57,388 nucleotides of DNA. Source: Rhodospirillales bacterium (GTDB lineage: Bacteria > Pseudomonadota > Alphaproteobacteria > Acetobacterales > Acetobacteraceae). This document shows positions 35,250-46,755 of the stretch, in pieces (position 1 is the stretch's first letter; every line of letters begins with the position of its first letter). The translations under genes were made by a program, and so were the position numbers. The stretch spans positions 1 to 57,388 of the forward strand of contig JAGWSV010000030.1 in assembly GCA_028869315.1 (NCBI GenBank). The letters run 5' to 3'. Under the pieces are notes generated by a model, which saw only the letters and a list, made by a program, of their open reading frames with translations, made no database searches and was not told the origin of the DNA.

Positions 35250-36161
35250 ATGTCCGAGCCGTTGCCGGCCCTCAGCCTTGTTGCCGTGCCCGGCCGCCGC
35301 CGGCTGACCGTGGAGCTTGCGCGGGAGATCGAGCGCCGCGGGTTCGCCGGCATCTTCACGCCCAGCCTGTTCGGCACGCTCTCGCTGTCCGAGGCGCTGG
35401 CCTGGACCACGGAGCGGATCGTGTTCGGTCCGTCGATCGCGCCGATCTACGCCCGCACCGTGCTGGATTTCGCGCAGAGCGCGGCGTTCCTGCACGAGGT
35501 CTCGGGCGGCCGGTTCCGGCTTGGCATCGGCGTGGCGCACGCGCCGTCGCACAGGCGGATGGGCGTCGTGCCCGGCCGGCCGCTCCATGACATCCGCGCG
35601 TTCGTCACCGGGCTGCGCGCGGTGGAAGGGCTGGGTCCGCTGCCGCCCGTGATCATCGCCGCGCTGCGGCGGAAGATGGTGGCGCTGGCCGGGGAAATCG
35701 GCGACGGCGTGGTGTTCGCCAACGCGGTGCGCGACCATATGGCAAGCTCGCTCGGCGCGCTGTCCGCCGCGCGGCGCAACGACCCCGGTTTCTTCGTCGG
35801 CGCGATGATCCCGACCTGCATCGCTGCCGATCTGGACGCGGCGCGGGCGGTCAACCGCCGCTCGCTCACCGCCTACGCGATGATGCCGAACTATCGGAAC
35901 TACTGGAAGGAAGCCGGGTTCGAAGCGGACATGACGGCGGTGGAACGGGCGCTGGCGGAAGATCGCGCCGCCGACGTGCCCGGCTGCCTGACCGACCGCT
36001 GGCTGGATCAGGTGAGCCTGGCCGGCCCGGCGGAGCGGGTGAAGGAAGGCCTGGCCGCCTGGCGGGCTGCCGGCGTGCGCACGCCGATCGTGGTGCCGTC
36101 CTCCGCCGCCGGAAACCAGATGCGCGCGATCGAGGAAATGTTCGCCGCCTTCGCCGGCTGA
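35250..36161 (+). CDS. LLM-class flavin-dependent oxidoreductase
   Basis: A 303-residue luciferase-like TIM-barrel protein using FMN or F420. Family features are the N-terminal ELAREIERRGFAGIFTPSLFG, the central FLHEVSGGRFRLGIGVAHAPSH, PVIIAALRRKMVALAGEIGDGVVF, and the C-terminal GPAERVKEGLAAWRAAGV. ATG 35250 (MSEPLPALSLVAVPG) follows GAGGAACC; the 90-residue track extension is low-complexity and upstream of this site. The substrate is unknown. A deazaflavin-type reductase at 50.8 kb raises the possibility of F420 use, which is inference. Confidence 0.85.
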   Translation: MSEPLPALSLVAVPGRRRLTVELAREIERRGFAGIFTPSLFGTLSLSEALAWTTERIVFGPSIAPIYARTVLDFAQSAAFLHEVSGGRFRLGIGVAHAPSHRRMGVVPGRPLHDIRAFVTGLRAVEGLGPLPPVIIAALRRKMVALAGEIGDGVVFANAVRDHMASSLGALSAARRNDPGFFVGAMIPTCIAADLDAARAVNRRSLTAYAMMPNYRNYWKEAGFEADMTAVERALAEDRAADVPGCLTDRWLDQVSLAGPAERVKEGLAAWRAAGVRTPIVVPSSAAGNQMRAIEEMFAAFAG

Positions 36162-36261
36162 CGCAGCGCGCGCGGCAGCGTTCGCGCCGCGCGCAGCATC
36201 GAGGAGAGATCGGCTGTCCGTTGGGCATATCGCGTTCCTGCAGCACGCCGGCTACGGCGCC

Positions 36262-36867
36262 GTGGCGCTGGCGGTCGGCATCGAAAGCCTGGGCATTCCC
36301 TTTCCCGGCGAGACGACGTTGCTGGCCGCCGCCTTGTATGCCGGGGCAACGCACAAGCTGAGCATCTGGGGGGTGATCGCCGCCGCGTCGACCGGGGCGA
36401 TCGTCGGCGACAGCGCCGGCTTCTGGCTCGGACGCGAATTCGGCCTGTGGCTGCTGCTGCGGTTCGGACGCTACGTACGCATCACCGAGCGGCGCATCCG
36501 GCTGGGCCAGTATCTGTTCCGCCAGCACGGCGGCAAGGTGGTCTTCTTCGGCCGCTTCTTCGCGCTGCTGCGGGCGCTCGCCGCCTTCCTGGCCGGCGCC
36601 AACCGCATGAGCTGGCCACGGTTCCTGATGTTCAACGCAGCCGGCGGCGTCGTCTGGTCTAGCCTCTATGGCGGCGGCGCCTATCTCTTTGGCAGCCGGA
36701 TCGAAGTCCTGCTGGGACCGGTCGGCCTCGCGCTCGGCGGGCTTGCGCTTGTGGTTGCGGTCGCGGTGATCCTGTTCCTGCGCCGGCACGAAGAGCGGCT
36801 GGGCGACGAAGCCGAACGCGCCATGCCCGGGCCCCTGTTTCCCATCCGCCGCGGGCAGCAGCATTGA
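36262..36867 (+). CDS. DedA/SNARE-associated family membrane protein (start uncertain)
   Basis: A polytopic inner-membrane protein of the DedA/VTT family, involved in lipid flipping and membrane homeostasis. It has ESLGIPFPGETTLLAAALYAG, DSAGFWLGREFG, and the conserved RFFALLRALAAFLAGANRM, followed by two C-terminal helices. The GTG start at 36262 truncates the usual N-terminal helix. In the same frame the sequence LSVGHIAFLQHAGYGA precedes it, and GAGGAGAG stands 5 nt before a CTG at 36214. The true protein is probably about 217 residues with a CTG start. Confidence 0.83.
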   Translation: MALAVGIESLGIPFPGETTLLAAALYAGATHKLSIWGVIAAASTGAIVGDSAGFWLGREFGLWLLLRFGRYVRITERRIRLGQYLFRQHGGKVVFFGRFFALLRALAAFLAGANRMSWPRFLMFNAAGGVVWSSLYGGGAYLFGSRIEVLLGPVGLALGGLALVVAVAVILFLRRHEERLGDEAERAMPGPLFPIRRGQQH

Positions 36868-36941
36868 CCGGGCAAGGGTTGCCAGCGCCGCCGCCGACCC
36901 CGCATCCTCGCCCGGGAACGCAAGCGAAAAGGGAAACGCCC

Positions 36942-38663
36942 ATGCACGATCTCGTGATCCGTGCCGGCCGCATCGTCGACGGCACCGGCCGGCCCGCCTT
37001 CACCGGTGATGTGGCGATCGACGACGGACAGATTTCCGCGGTCGGCGGCAAGGCCGGGCCCGGCCGGCGGGAGATCGACGCCGACGGGCACCTGGTCACG
37101 CCCGGCTGGGTCGACGTACACACGCACTACGACGGCCAGGCGACCTGGGACCCGGTGCTGGCGCCATCCTCCTGGCACGGCGCGACAACGATCCTGTTCG
37201 GCAATTGCGGCGTCGGCTTCGCCCCGTGCCGCCCGGCCGACCGCGCCGCACTGATCGACCTGATGGAAGGGGTGGAGGACATCCCCGACATCGTGCTGGC
37301 CGAAGGGCTGCAATGGGATTGGGAGAGCTTCCCCGAGTTCCTCGACGCGCTGGACCGCCTGCCGCGCACCATCGATGTCGCCGCGCAACTGCCGCACCAC
37401 CCGCTGCGGGTCTATGCGATGGGTGAGCGGGCGATCCGCCGCGAACGCGCCACCGCCGACGACATCGCGCTGATGCGCCGGCTGGCCGAGGAGGCGCTGC
37501 GCGCCGGCGCCTTCGGCTTCACCACCTCCCGCACCGAATCCCATCGCACCACGCGCGGCGAGCGCGTACCGGGCCGTTACGCCGCCGCGGAGGAACTGCT
37601 CGCCATCGGCGGCGCGCTCGGTGCCACCGGCAGCGGCGCATTCGGCATGTTGAGCGATTTCGAGGACGAGGACGCCGAATTCGCCTGGATGACCAAGCTT
37701 GCGAAGGAGACCGGCCGGCCGCTGTGGTTCCTGCTGACCGACCGATCCTCCGACCCTGCGCGCTGGCAGCGGCTGATGGCCGGGGTGCACAAGGCGCGCG
37801 CCGCCGGCGCCATGGTCACCGCACAGGTGGCCGGGCGGCCGGTGGGGGTGATCCTGGGGCTGACCACCTCGCTCACCCCGTTCGCCGCACGCCCCGGCTT
37901 CGCCGCGCTGACCGGCCTGCCGGCGGCGGAACGACTGGCGCGGCTGCGCGATCCTGCGACCCGTGCCGCGATCCTGGCCGAACCGGTGTCGGAGGAACTG
38001 CTCGCGGTGCAGCCGCCGCTGCAGCGCCCGATCGCGAGCCGGTGGGATAGCATGTTCCTGCTGGGCGACCCGCCGGACTACGAGCCGACGGCGGACCGCT
38101 CGATCGCTGCCATGGCCGCGGCAGCGGGCGTGCCGGCCGAGGTCTTCGCCTACGACTACCTCACCGCCGGCGATGGCGGGCGGATGCTGTTCTACCCGAT
38201 CACCAACTACGTGCACGGCGATCACGACGTCATCCGCACTATGCTGACCGACCCCGCCACCGTGCTCGGCCTGTCGGACGGCGGCGCGCATTGCGGGCTG
38301 ATCTGCGATGCCAGCCTGCCGAGCTTCATGCTGACCCATTGGGTGCGGGACCGCACCCGTGGTCCCCGCCTGCCCCTGGAACAGGTGGTGAAGCGGCAGA
38401 CCAGCGAGACCGCCGATTTCTTCGGATTCACCGATCGCGGGCGGCTGGCGCCCGGGCTGAAGGCGGACGTGAACGTGATCGATTTCGACCGGCTGCGGCT
38501 CTATCACCCGGAACTCGCCTACGACCTGCCGGCCGGCGGCAAGCGCCTGGTGCAACGCGCGGACGGCTACGCGGCGACCATCGTCTCCGGAGTGCCGATT
38601 TTCGAGCATGGGGTCGAAACCGGCGCCCGGCCGGGACGGCTGGTGCGGGCCGGGCGCGCATAA
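36942..38663 (+). CDS. N-acyl-D-amino-acid deacylase / D-aminoacylase family amidohydrolase
   Basis: A 573-residue amidohydrolase of the D-aminoacylase family, releasing D-amino acids from N-acyl forms. Visible sites are the metal motif WVDVHTHYDGQ, the Cys-containing FGNCGVGFAPC typical of this family, a long central insertion domain, and the catalytic SDGGAHCGLICD. Start 36942 (MHDLVIRAGRIVDGTGRPAF) follows AAAAGGGAAACG; the track's extra 26 residues overlap the DedA end. It converges on the 5-oxoprolinase gene. The activity fits the D-carbamoylase/hydantoinase operon elsewhere in the window. Confidence 0.87.
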   Translation: MHDLVIRAGRIVDGTGRPAFTGDVAIDDGQISAVGGKAGPGRREIDADGHLVTPGWVDVHTHYDGQATWDPVLAPSSWHGATTILFGNCGVGFAPCRPADRAALIDLMEGVEDIPDIVLAEGLQWDWESFPEFLDALDRLPRTIDVAAQLPHHPLRVYAMGERAIRRERATADDIALMRRLAEEALRAGAFGFTTSRTESHRTTRGERVPGRYAAAEELLAIGGALGATGSGAFGMLSDFEDEDAEFAWMTKLAKETGRPLWFLLTDRSSDPARWQRLMAGVHKARAAGAMVTAQVAGRPVGVILGLTTSLTPFAARPGFAALTGLPAAERLARLRDPATRAAILAEPVSEELLAVQPPLQRPIASRWDSMFLLGDPPDYEPTADRSIAAMAAAAGVPAEVFAYDYLTAGDGGRMLFYPITNYVHGDHDVIRTMLTDPATVLGLSDGGAHCGLICDASLPSFMLTHWVRDRTRGPRLPLEQVVKRQTSETADFFGFTDRGRLAPGLKADVNVIDFDRLRLYHPELAYDLPAGGKRLVQRADGYAATIVSGVPIFEHGVETGARPGRLVRAGRA

Positions 38664-38687
38664 GGCGCCCGCAGGGAAACGGCGCGC

Positions 38688-38723
38688 CCCGGCATCCCGC
38701 CCGGCATCGCGCCCGGCATCGCC
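38688..38723. repeat. Three tandem 12-nt repeats between convergent genes
   Basis: CCCGGCATCCCG, CCCGGCATCGCG and CCCGGCATCGCC follow one another in the 77-bp gap between the deacylase and 5-oxoprolinase ends. The outer sequence GCGCCCCGGC/GCCGGGGGCGC can also pair, so the array may sit in a termination structure. Confidence 0.6.
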
Positions 38724-38740
38724 GGGGGCGCTCCACCTGC

Positions 38741-42340
<3,600 letters not shown>

Positions 42341-42488
42341 CGGAGCCTCAATAGAACAAGAGGCGGGAGATACGAGCGATGCCCGACCGGGGCAAGTTCG
42401 GCGCCTTTGACGAGTGCGGTGACAAAGCCGGGATGCGGGCTTAGCGTTGCCCCCTTGTTTCCCTGTTTTGCAGCGACCGGAGATCCGC

Positions 42489-43031
42489 ATGAACCCCGCC
42501 GCCGTCGCGCGCCTCGCCCGCCCGCATGGGCTGCCGTTCCGTATCGGCAAGATCGGCCACGTGGCGCTGCACGTCGCCGACGTGGCGCGCTCCGCCCGCT
42601 TCTATACGGAGATCCTCGGTTTCCAGGTGTCCGACGTCTATGGGGAGGACATGATCCCCGGCGGCGCCGTGTTCCTGCGCTGCAACCCCGACCATCACGG
42701 CATCGCCCTGTTCCGCGCCGATGCCGACCCCGGCGCCGGCCTGCACCACGTGGCGTTCGAAGTCGCCACCCTGGGGGAGGTGCTGCGCGCCCGCGACCAT
42801 CTGCGCCGTCACGACGTCCCCATCACCTTCGAGGGCCGCCGCCGCGCAGGCTGCCAGATCGCGGTGGAATTCCGCGACCCGGACGGGCATTCGCTGGAGG
42901 TCTACTGGAACATCGACCAGGTCGGCAGCGATGGCCGGGTGCGCCCGCCCGAGGAATGGAAGGGCGTGGCCGGCATCGAGGCGGCGATCGCCGATCCGGT
43001 GCGCGGCCAGGATACCTCCCTCCCCGACTGA
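42489..43031 (+). CDS. VOC-superfamily (glyoxalase/extradiol dioxygenase-like) protein
   Basis: A 180-residue metal-dependent VOC-fold protein. Paired beta-alpha-beta modules begin with [24 protein letters not shown] and [14 protein letters not shown]; metal ligands are His in both and Glu in HSLEVYWN. It resembles bleomycin-resistance/extradiol dioxygenase-type proteins used in ring cleavage or isomerisation. ATG 42489 has GGAG upstream. It is followed 12 nt later by the epoxide-hydrolase-like gene, so they are probably cotranscribed. The substrate is unknown. Confidence 0.85.
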   Translation: MNPAAVARLARPHGLPFRIGKIGHVALHVADVARSARFYTEILGFQVSDVYGEDMIPGGAVFLRCNPDHHGIALFRADADPGAGLHHVAFEVATLGEVLRARDHLRRHDVPITFEGRRRAGCQIAVEFRDPDGHSLEVYWNIDQVGSDGRVRPPEEWKGVAGIEAAIADPVRGQDTSLPD

Positions 43032-43043
43032 AGGACCCGCCGC

Positions 43044-43937
43044 ATGACGCCCCGCTTCGCCACCACGCCCGGCCTGGAGATCGCCTATCTGGAACACGGC
43101 CCGCCCGCCGGGTCGCCGGCGATCCTGCTGCACGGATTTCCCGACGACGTGCTCGCCTATGCGGCGGTGGCGCCGCGTCTGGCGGCGTCGGGGATGCGGG
43201 TGCTCGTCCCCTGGTTGCGCGGCTACGGCCCGACCCGGTTCCGCGATGCGGGAACGCCACGTTCCGGCCAGCAAGCGGCGCTGGGGGCGGATCTGCTCGC
43301 GTTCATGGACGCGCTCGGGATCGGCCAGGCGCTGCTCGGCGGTTACGACTGGGGCGGACGCGCGGCCTGCATCGTTGCGGCGCTGTGGCCAGAACGGGTG
43401 CGCGCGCTCGTCTCCGTGACCGGCTACAATATCCAGAACATTCCCGCCGCCGTGGCGCCGGCCTCGGCGGAGCAGGAAATGCGCTACTGGTATCATTGGT
43501 ATTTCCACACCGAGCGCGGACGGGCCGGCCTCGTCGCGAACCGGCGGGAGATCTCGCGCCTGCTATGGCGCCTGTGGTCGCCCAACTGGGCGTTCACCGA
43601 GGCGGAGTTCGCGCGCACCGCCGAGAGTTTCGACAACCCCGACTTCGTCGAGGTGACGATCCAGTCCTATCGTCACCGCTACGCCAACGCGCCGGGCGAC
43701 CCGGCGTTCGCGGCGATCGAACGGAAGCTGGAAGCCGCGCCGCCGATCACCGTGCCGAGCGTGATCCTGCACGGTGCCGCCGACGGCGTGACGCCGATGC
43801 CCGATCCTGGGCGGGAAGCGGCGCATTTCACCGGCCCGATGCGCCGGCATGTGATCCCGTCGGTCGGACATTTCCTGCCGCGCGAGGCCCCGGACGCAAT
43901 GGCGGACGCGATGGCCGAAGCAGCGGCGATGGGATGA
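43044..43937 (+). CDS. Alpha/beta hydrolase, epoxide hydrolase/dehalogenase type
   Basis: A 297-residue alpha/beta hydrolase with an Asp nucleophile (GGYDWGGRAA), the oxyanion HGFP motif (LLHGFPDDV), and the terminal catalytic His in VGHFLPREAP. An Asp elbow points to epoxide hydrolases or haloalkane dehalogenases rather than esterases. The lid includes YWYHWYFHTERGRAGL, typical of the soluble epoxide hydrolase group. It forms a pair with the VOC gene and converges on the lactonase-like gene. Confidence 0.87.
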   Translation: MTPRFATTPGLEIAYLEHGPPAGSPAILLHGFPDDVLAYAAVAPRLAASGMRVLVPWLRGYGPTRFRDAGTPRSGQQAALGADLLAFMDALGIGQALLGGYDWGGRAACIVAALWPERVRALVSVTGYNIQNIPAAVAPASAEQEMRYWYHWYFHTERGRAGLVANRREISRLLWRLWSPNWAFTEAEFARTAESFDNPDFVEVTIQSYRHRYANAPGDPAFAAIERKLEAAPPITVPSVILHGAADGVTPMPDPGREAAHFTGPMRRHVIPSVGHFLPREAPDAMADAMAEAAAMG

Positions 43938-43973
43938 CGCACCACTGCCGGGCCCTCGTGCGGGCGGGGTTCG

Positions 43974-44780
43974 TTACGCCGGGACCGGGTCCGCATCCAA
44001 CCGGTGCACGATCCCCTCCAGCCCCGGCGCGGCGGCTGGATAGCGCGCCAGCACCAGCGGGTCGTGCCCCGGAATGATCGCGTCCGGCGCGCTGGCCAGG
44101 CGGCGCATGGCCGCGTAGCCCTCCAGCGTGTCCTCGTGGCTGTGCAGGATCGGGAAGGCGCGGCCCTGCTCCATGTTGGCATAGAAATGGCTGGCGTCGG
44201 AAGCGAGCACCATCCAGCCCCGCCGGGTCCACACCCGCACCACCTGCAGGCCCTTGCTGTGCCCGCCCACGTGATGGACGGAGATCCCCGGCGCCAGTTC
44301 CTCCGCCCCGTCGTGGAACGCGACGCGGCCGGCGAACAGCTTGCGCACGATCGCCACCACGTCCGCTTCCTCGAACGGGCCGCGCAGGCCGGCATGGCAC
44401 ATGCACCGTCCGGTACAGTAGGCCATCTCGCTATCCTGCAGGTGGTAGCTAGCGAGAGGGAACAGGTCGTAGTTGCCGCAATGGTCGTAGTGCATATGCG
44501 ACAGGATTACGTCTTGCACCGCATCCGGTTCGACGCCGACGGCCTTCAGCCCGACGGCGGGCGAGCGCAGGAATTGCCGCCCGCGCCGCACGCCCATCGG
44601 TTCGTCGAAGCCGGTATCGAGAATGAAGCTGCGCTCCTTCCCTTTGATGGCCCAGACAAAATAATCGAGCGGCATCGGCGCGTCATGCAGATCGCCGCCA
44701 AGGAAGTTGCCGGACCGCCGCGCCTGCGCGTTGTGCGCGTAGCGGACGGCATAGACCTCGAAGGGAAGTAGCGCGCTCAT
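43974..44780 (-). CDS. Metallo-beta-lactamase-fold hydrolase, N-acyl homoserine lactonase-like
   Basis: A 268-residue MBL-fold hydrolase with the dinuclear zinc motif SHMHYDHCGN, a distal His in HHVGGHSKG, an Asp in LASDASHFY and a C-terminal His in IIPGHDP. The arrangement matches AiiA-type lactonases, which open lactone rings. ATG 44780 comes two bases after the stop of the substrate-binding protein gene, so it is the last gene of the liv-type ABC operon. A lactone or similar ester may be the imported substrate or its product. Quorum quenching is possible but only inferred. Confidence 0.85.
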   Translation of the reverse strand: MSALLPFEVYAVRYAHNAQARRSGNFLGGDLHDAPMPLDYFVWAIKGKERSFILDTGFDEPMGVRRGRQFLRSPAVGLKAVGVEPDAVQDVILSHMHYDHCGNYDLFPLASYHLQDSEMAYCTGRCMCHAGLRGPFEEADVVAIVRKLFAGRVAFHDGAEELAPGISVHHVGGHSKGLQVVRVWTRRGWMVLASDASHFYANMEQGRAFPILHSHEDTLEGYAAMRRLASAPDAIIPGHDPLVLARYPAAAPGLEGIVHRLDADPVPA

Positions 44781-44782
44781 GG

Positions 44783-46015
44783 TCAGGTCGGCCAGATCGC
44801 CTTGGACACCGCCATGTTCTCGGGGAACACGGTCACCGGCCGGCCGTTCTGCCACTGCACGATCACCAGTTCGGCGCCGACCCTGCGGCCCTTGCTGTCG
44901 AACTGGAGATGCCGGCCGGGGAAGTAGACCGCCGGGCCATCAGTGACGTTCATGCTGCGAATCTCGTCCGCCACCTTCTTGCGGTTGGCGACGCCGGCCT
45001 TGTTCAGCGCCCAGGCGAGGATCTGCACGTGGGAATAGGCGAAGATCTCGTTATGCCCGAACCACGGGTTGCCGGTGCGCTTGATGTAACGGGCCGAGAG
45101 TGCGTTCAGGTCCTTGCCCGGCCAGTTGGCCAGCCCGATCATGATATCCTGCAGGATGTTGGCGCCGGCGTTCTTCAGCAGCTCCGGCACCGCCCAGTGG
45201 CCGCCATTGCCGATCAGCGGCAGCTTGCTGCCCGGCATGCCGTACTCGCTGAACGTATCGGCCAGCATCTTGTCGTCGCCGCTGCTGGTCGACAGCAGCA
45301 ACACCAAATCCGGTCTCGCCGCGCGCACCGGCTGCACCAGCGGACCGGCGTTCGAAAGCGGCGGAGTGTAGATTTCGTCCACCACCGCCGTCAGCTTCTC
45401 CTGCTTCAGGATATGGCTCTTGATCGGCTTGAGGAAGCTCACCGACGCGGCAGTGTTGTCGCCGACGATGGCCACCTTGGTCGGACGCTTGTGGGTGGCG
45501 TCCTGCGCCAGCTTCATCAGGAATGGCACGATCTGCTCGGCCTGCGTGTTCGCGGTTGGCGAGGTTTGGAACACGTATTTGAAGCCACGATCGGTAATCG
45601 CGTCCGAATAGGACAGCGTGAGCCAGGGCAGGTCCGCCCGCTCCGTCACCTCGGTGGCCGCCAGGGTGAAGGTCGAGAGCCAGCAGCCCATGCCGCCCAC
45701 CAGCTTGGGGTGCTGAGCAACCATCCGCTGCGCCGCATCCTTAGCCGTCTCGGCACTGGTCCCGGCGTCGAACACCAGCAGCTTGAGCTTGGCCCCGCCA
45801 AGCGACTTGATGCCACCGGCCTTGTTGACGTCGTCGACCGCCATCTCGGCACCGAGACGTTCGAGAATGCCTTGTTCGGCCCAGGGACCCGACAGCGGTA
45901 CCAGCATGGCGATCTCGACCTCGTTCGGGGTCTCTGCTTTCGCTGTCGCCGCACCAGCCAGGGCCGCTGCACCGCCAAGCGCCAGGGTCGAGCGCCGTCC
46001 TATCGTGGCCGTCAT
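44783..46015 (-). CDS. ABC transporter substrate-binding protein (branched-chain amino acid type)
   Basis: A 410-residue periplasmic binding protein of the LivJ/LivK-like family. The N-terminus has twin Arg (GRRSTLALGGAAALAGAATAKA), suggesting Tat or Sec export with cleavage near AKA. The mature part starts VEIAMLVPLSGPWAEQG, the usual first strand of this fold. ATG 46015 is chosen for its ribosome-binding site GGGAGGAACGG, rather than the track's 46042. It lies between livF and the lactonase-like gene. Such proteins bind amino acids, amides, urea or aromatic acids; the ligand is not evident. Confidence 0.88.
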   Translation of the reverse strand: MTATIGRRSTLALGGAAALAGAATAKAETPNEVEIAMLVPLSGPWAEQGILERLGAEMAVDDVNKAGGIKSLGGAKLKLLVFDAGTSAETAKDAAQRMVAQHPKLVGGMGCWLSTFTLAATEVTERADLPWLTLSYSDAITDRGFKYVFQTSPTANTQAEQIVPFLMKLAQDATHKRPTKVAIVGDNTAASVSFLKPIKSHILKQEKLTAVVDEIYTPPLSNAGPLVQPVRAARPDLVLLLSTSSGDDKMLADTFSEYGMPGSKLPLIGNGGHWAVPELLKNAGANILQDIMIGLANWPGKDLNALSARYIKRTGNPWFGHNEIFAYSHVQILAWALNKAGVANRKKVADEIRSMNVTDGPAVYFPGRHLQFDSKGRRVGAELVIVQWQNGRPVTVFPENMAVSKAIWPT

Positions 46016-46038
46016 TTTCCGTTCCTCCCGAAATGGTT

Positions 46039-46755
46039 TCATGCCTCACCCAGACCGAGATACGAACGCCTGACGCGATCGTCCGCGAGCAGGGTCTGGT
46101 ACCCGCCTTCCAGCACCATCCGGCCGGTGTCGAGCACATAGCCGTGGTCGGACAGTTCCAGTGCTTCCGCCACCCGCTGCTCCACGAGCAGGATGGCCAG
46201 TCCGTCTTCCTTATGGATCTGGGCGATCCGATCGAAGATCGTCTCCGCCACCGCCGGCGCCAGACCCATCGACGGCTCATCGAGCATCAGCAACCGCGGC
46301 GCGCAGGCCAGCCCGCGGCCGATCGCCAGCATCTGCTGTTCGCCGCCTGACAGGGTGCCGGCGAGCTGGTCCGCGCGTTCCTTCAGGATCGGAAACAAGG
46401 CATGGATCCGGTCGAGGGTGCGCGCCCATTGCGAACGGCCGGCGCGCGGATAGGCCCCCATCTCCAGATTTTCCTGCACGGTCAGGGTGCGGAACACCTG
46501 CCGCCCCTCCGGCACATGCGCGATCCCGAGATGCGCCCGCGCCGAGGACGGCCGTTTGAGCAACGAGGCACCATCCCACTGCACGGTGCCCGAGGCCGGC
46601 GACACGACGCCGGAGATCGTCTTGAACAAGGTGGTCTTGCCGGCGCCGTTCGGGCCGACAACGGTCACGAACTGGCCGGCCGCCACGCGCAGCGTCACGC
46701 CCTGCAACGCCCGCAGCCCGCCATAGGACACCGACAGATCCTGGACCTCAAGCAT
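46039..46755 (-). CDS. livF: Branched-chain amino acid-type ABC transporter ATP-binding protein LivF
   Basis: A 238-residue ABC ATPase with Walker A GPNGAGKTT, signature LSGGEQQML, Walker B LLMLDEPSMGLAP, and H-loop-like sequences of the LivF family (AHVPEGRQVF, LVEQRVAEAL). The start MLEVQDLSVSYGGLRALQ overlaps the end of the fused livM-livG gene, indicating translational coupling. Together they energise import through LivH and LivM. Confidence 0.93.
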   Translation of the reverse strand: MLEVQDLSVSYGGLRALQGVTLRVAAGQFVTVVGPNGAGKTTLFKTISGVVSPASGTVQWDGASLLKRPSSARAHLGIAHVPEGRQVFRTLTVQENLEMGAYPRAGRSQWARTLDRIHALFPILKERADQLAGTLSGGEQQMLAIGRGLACAPRLLMLDEPSMGLAPAVAETIFDRIAQIHKEDGLAILLVEQRVAEALELSDHGYVLDTGRMVLEGGYQTLLADDRVRRSYLGLGEA

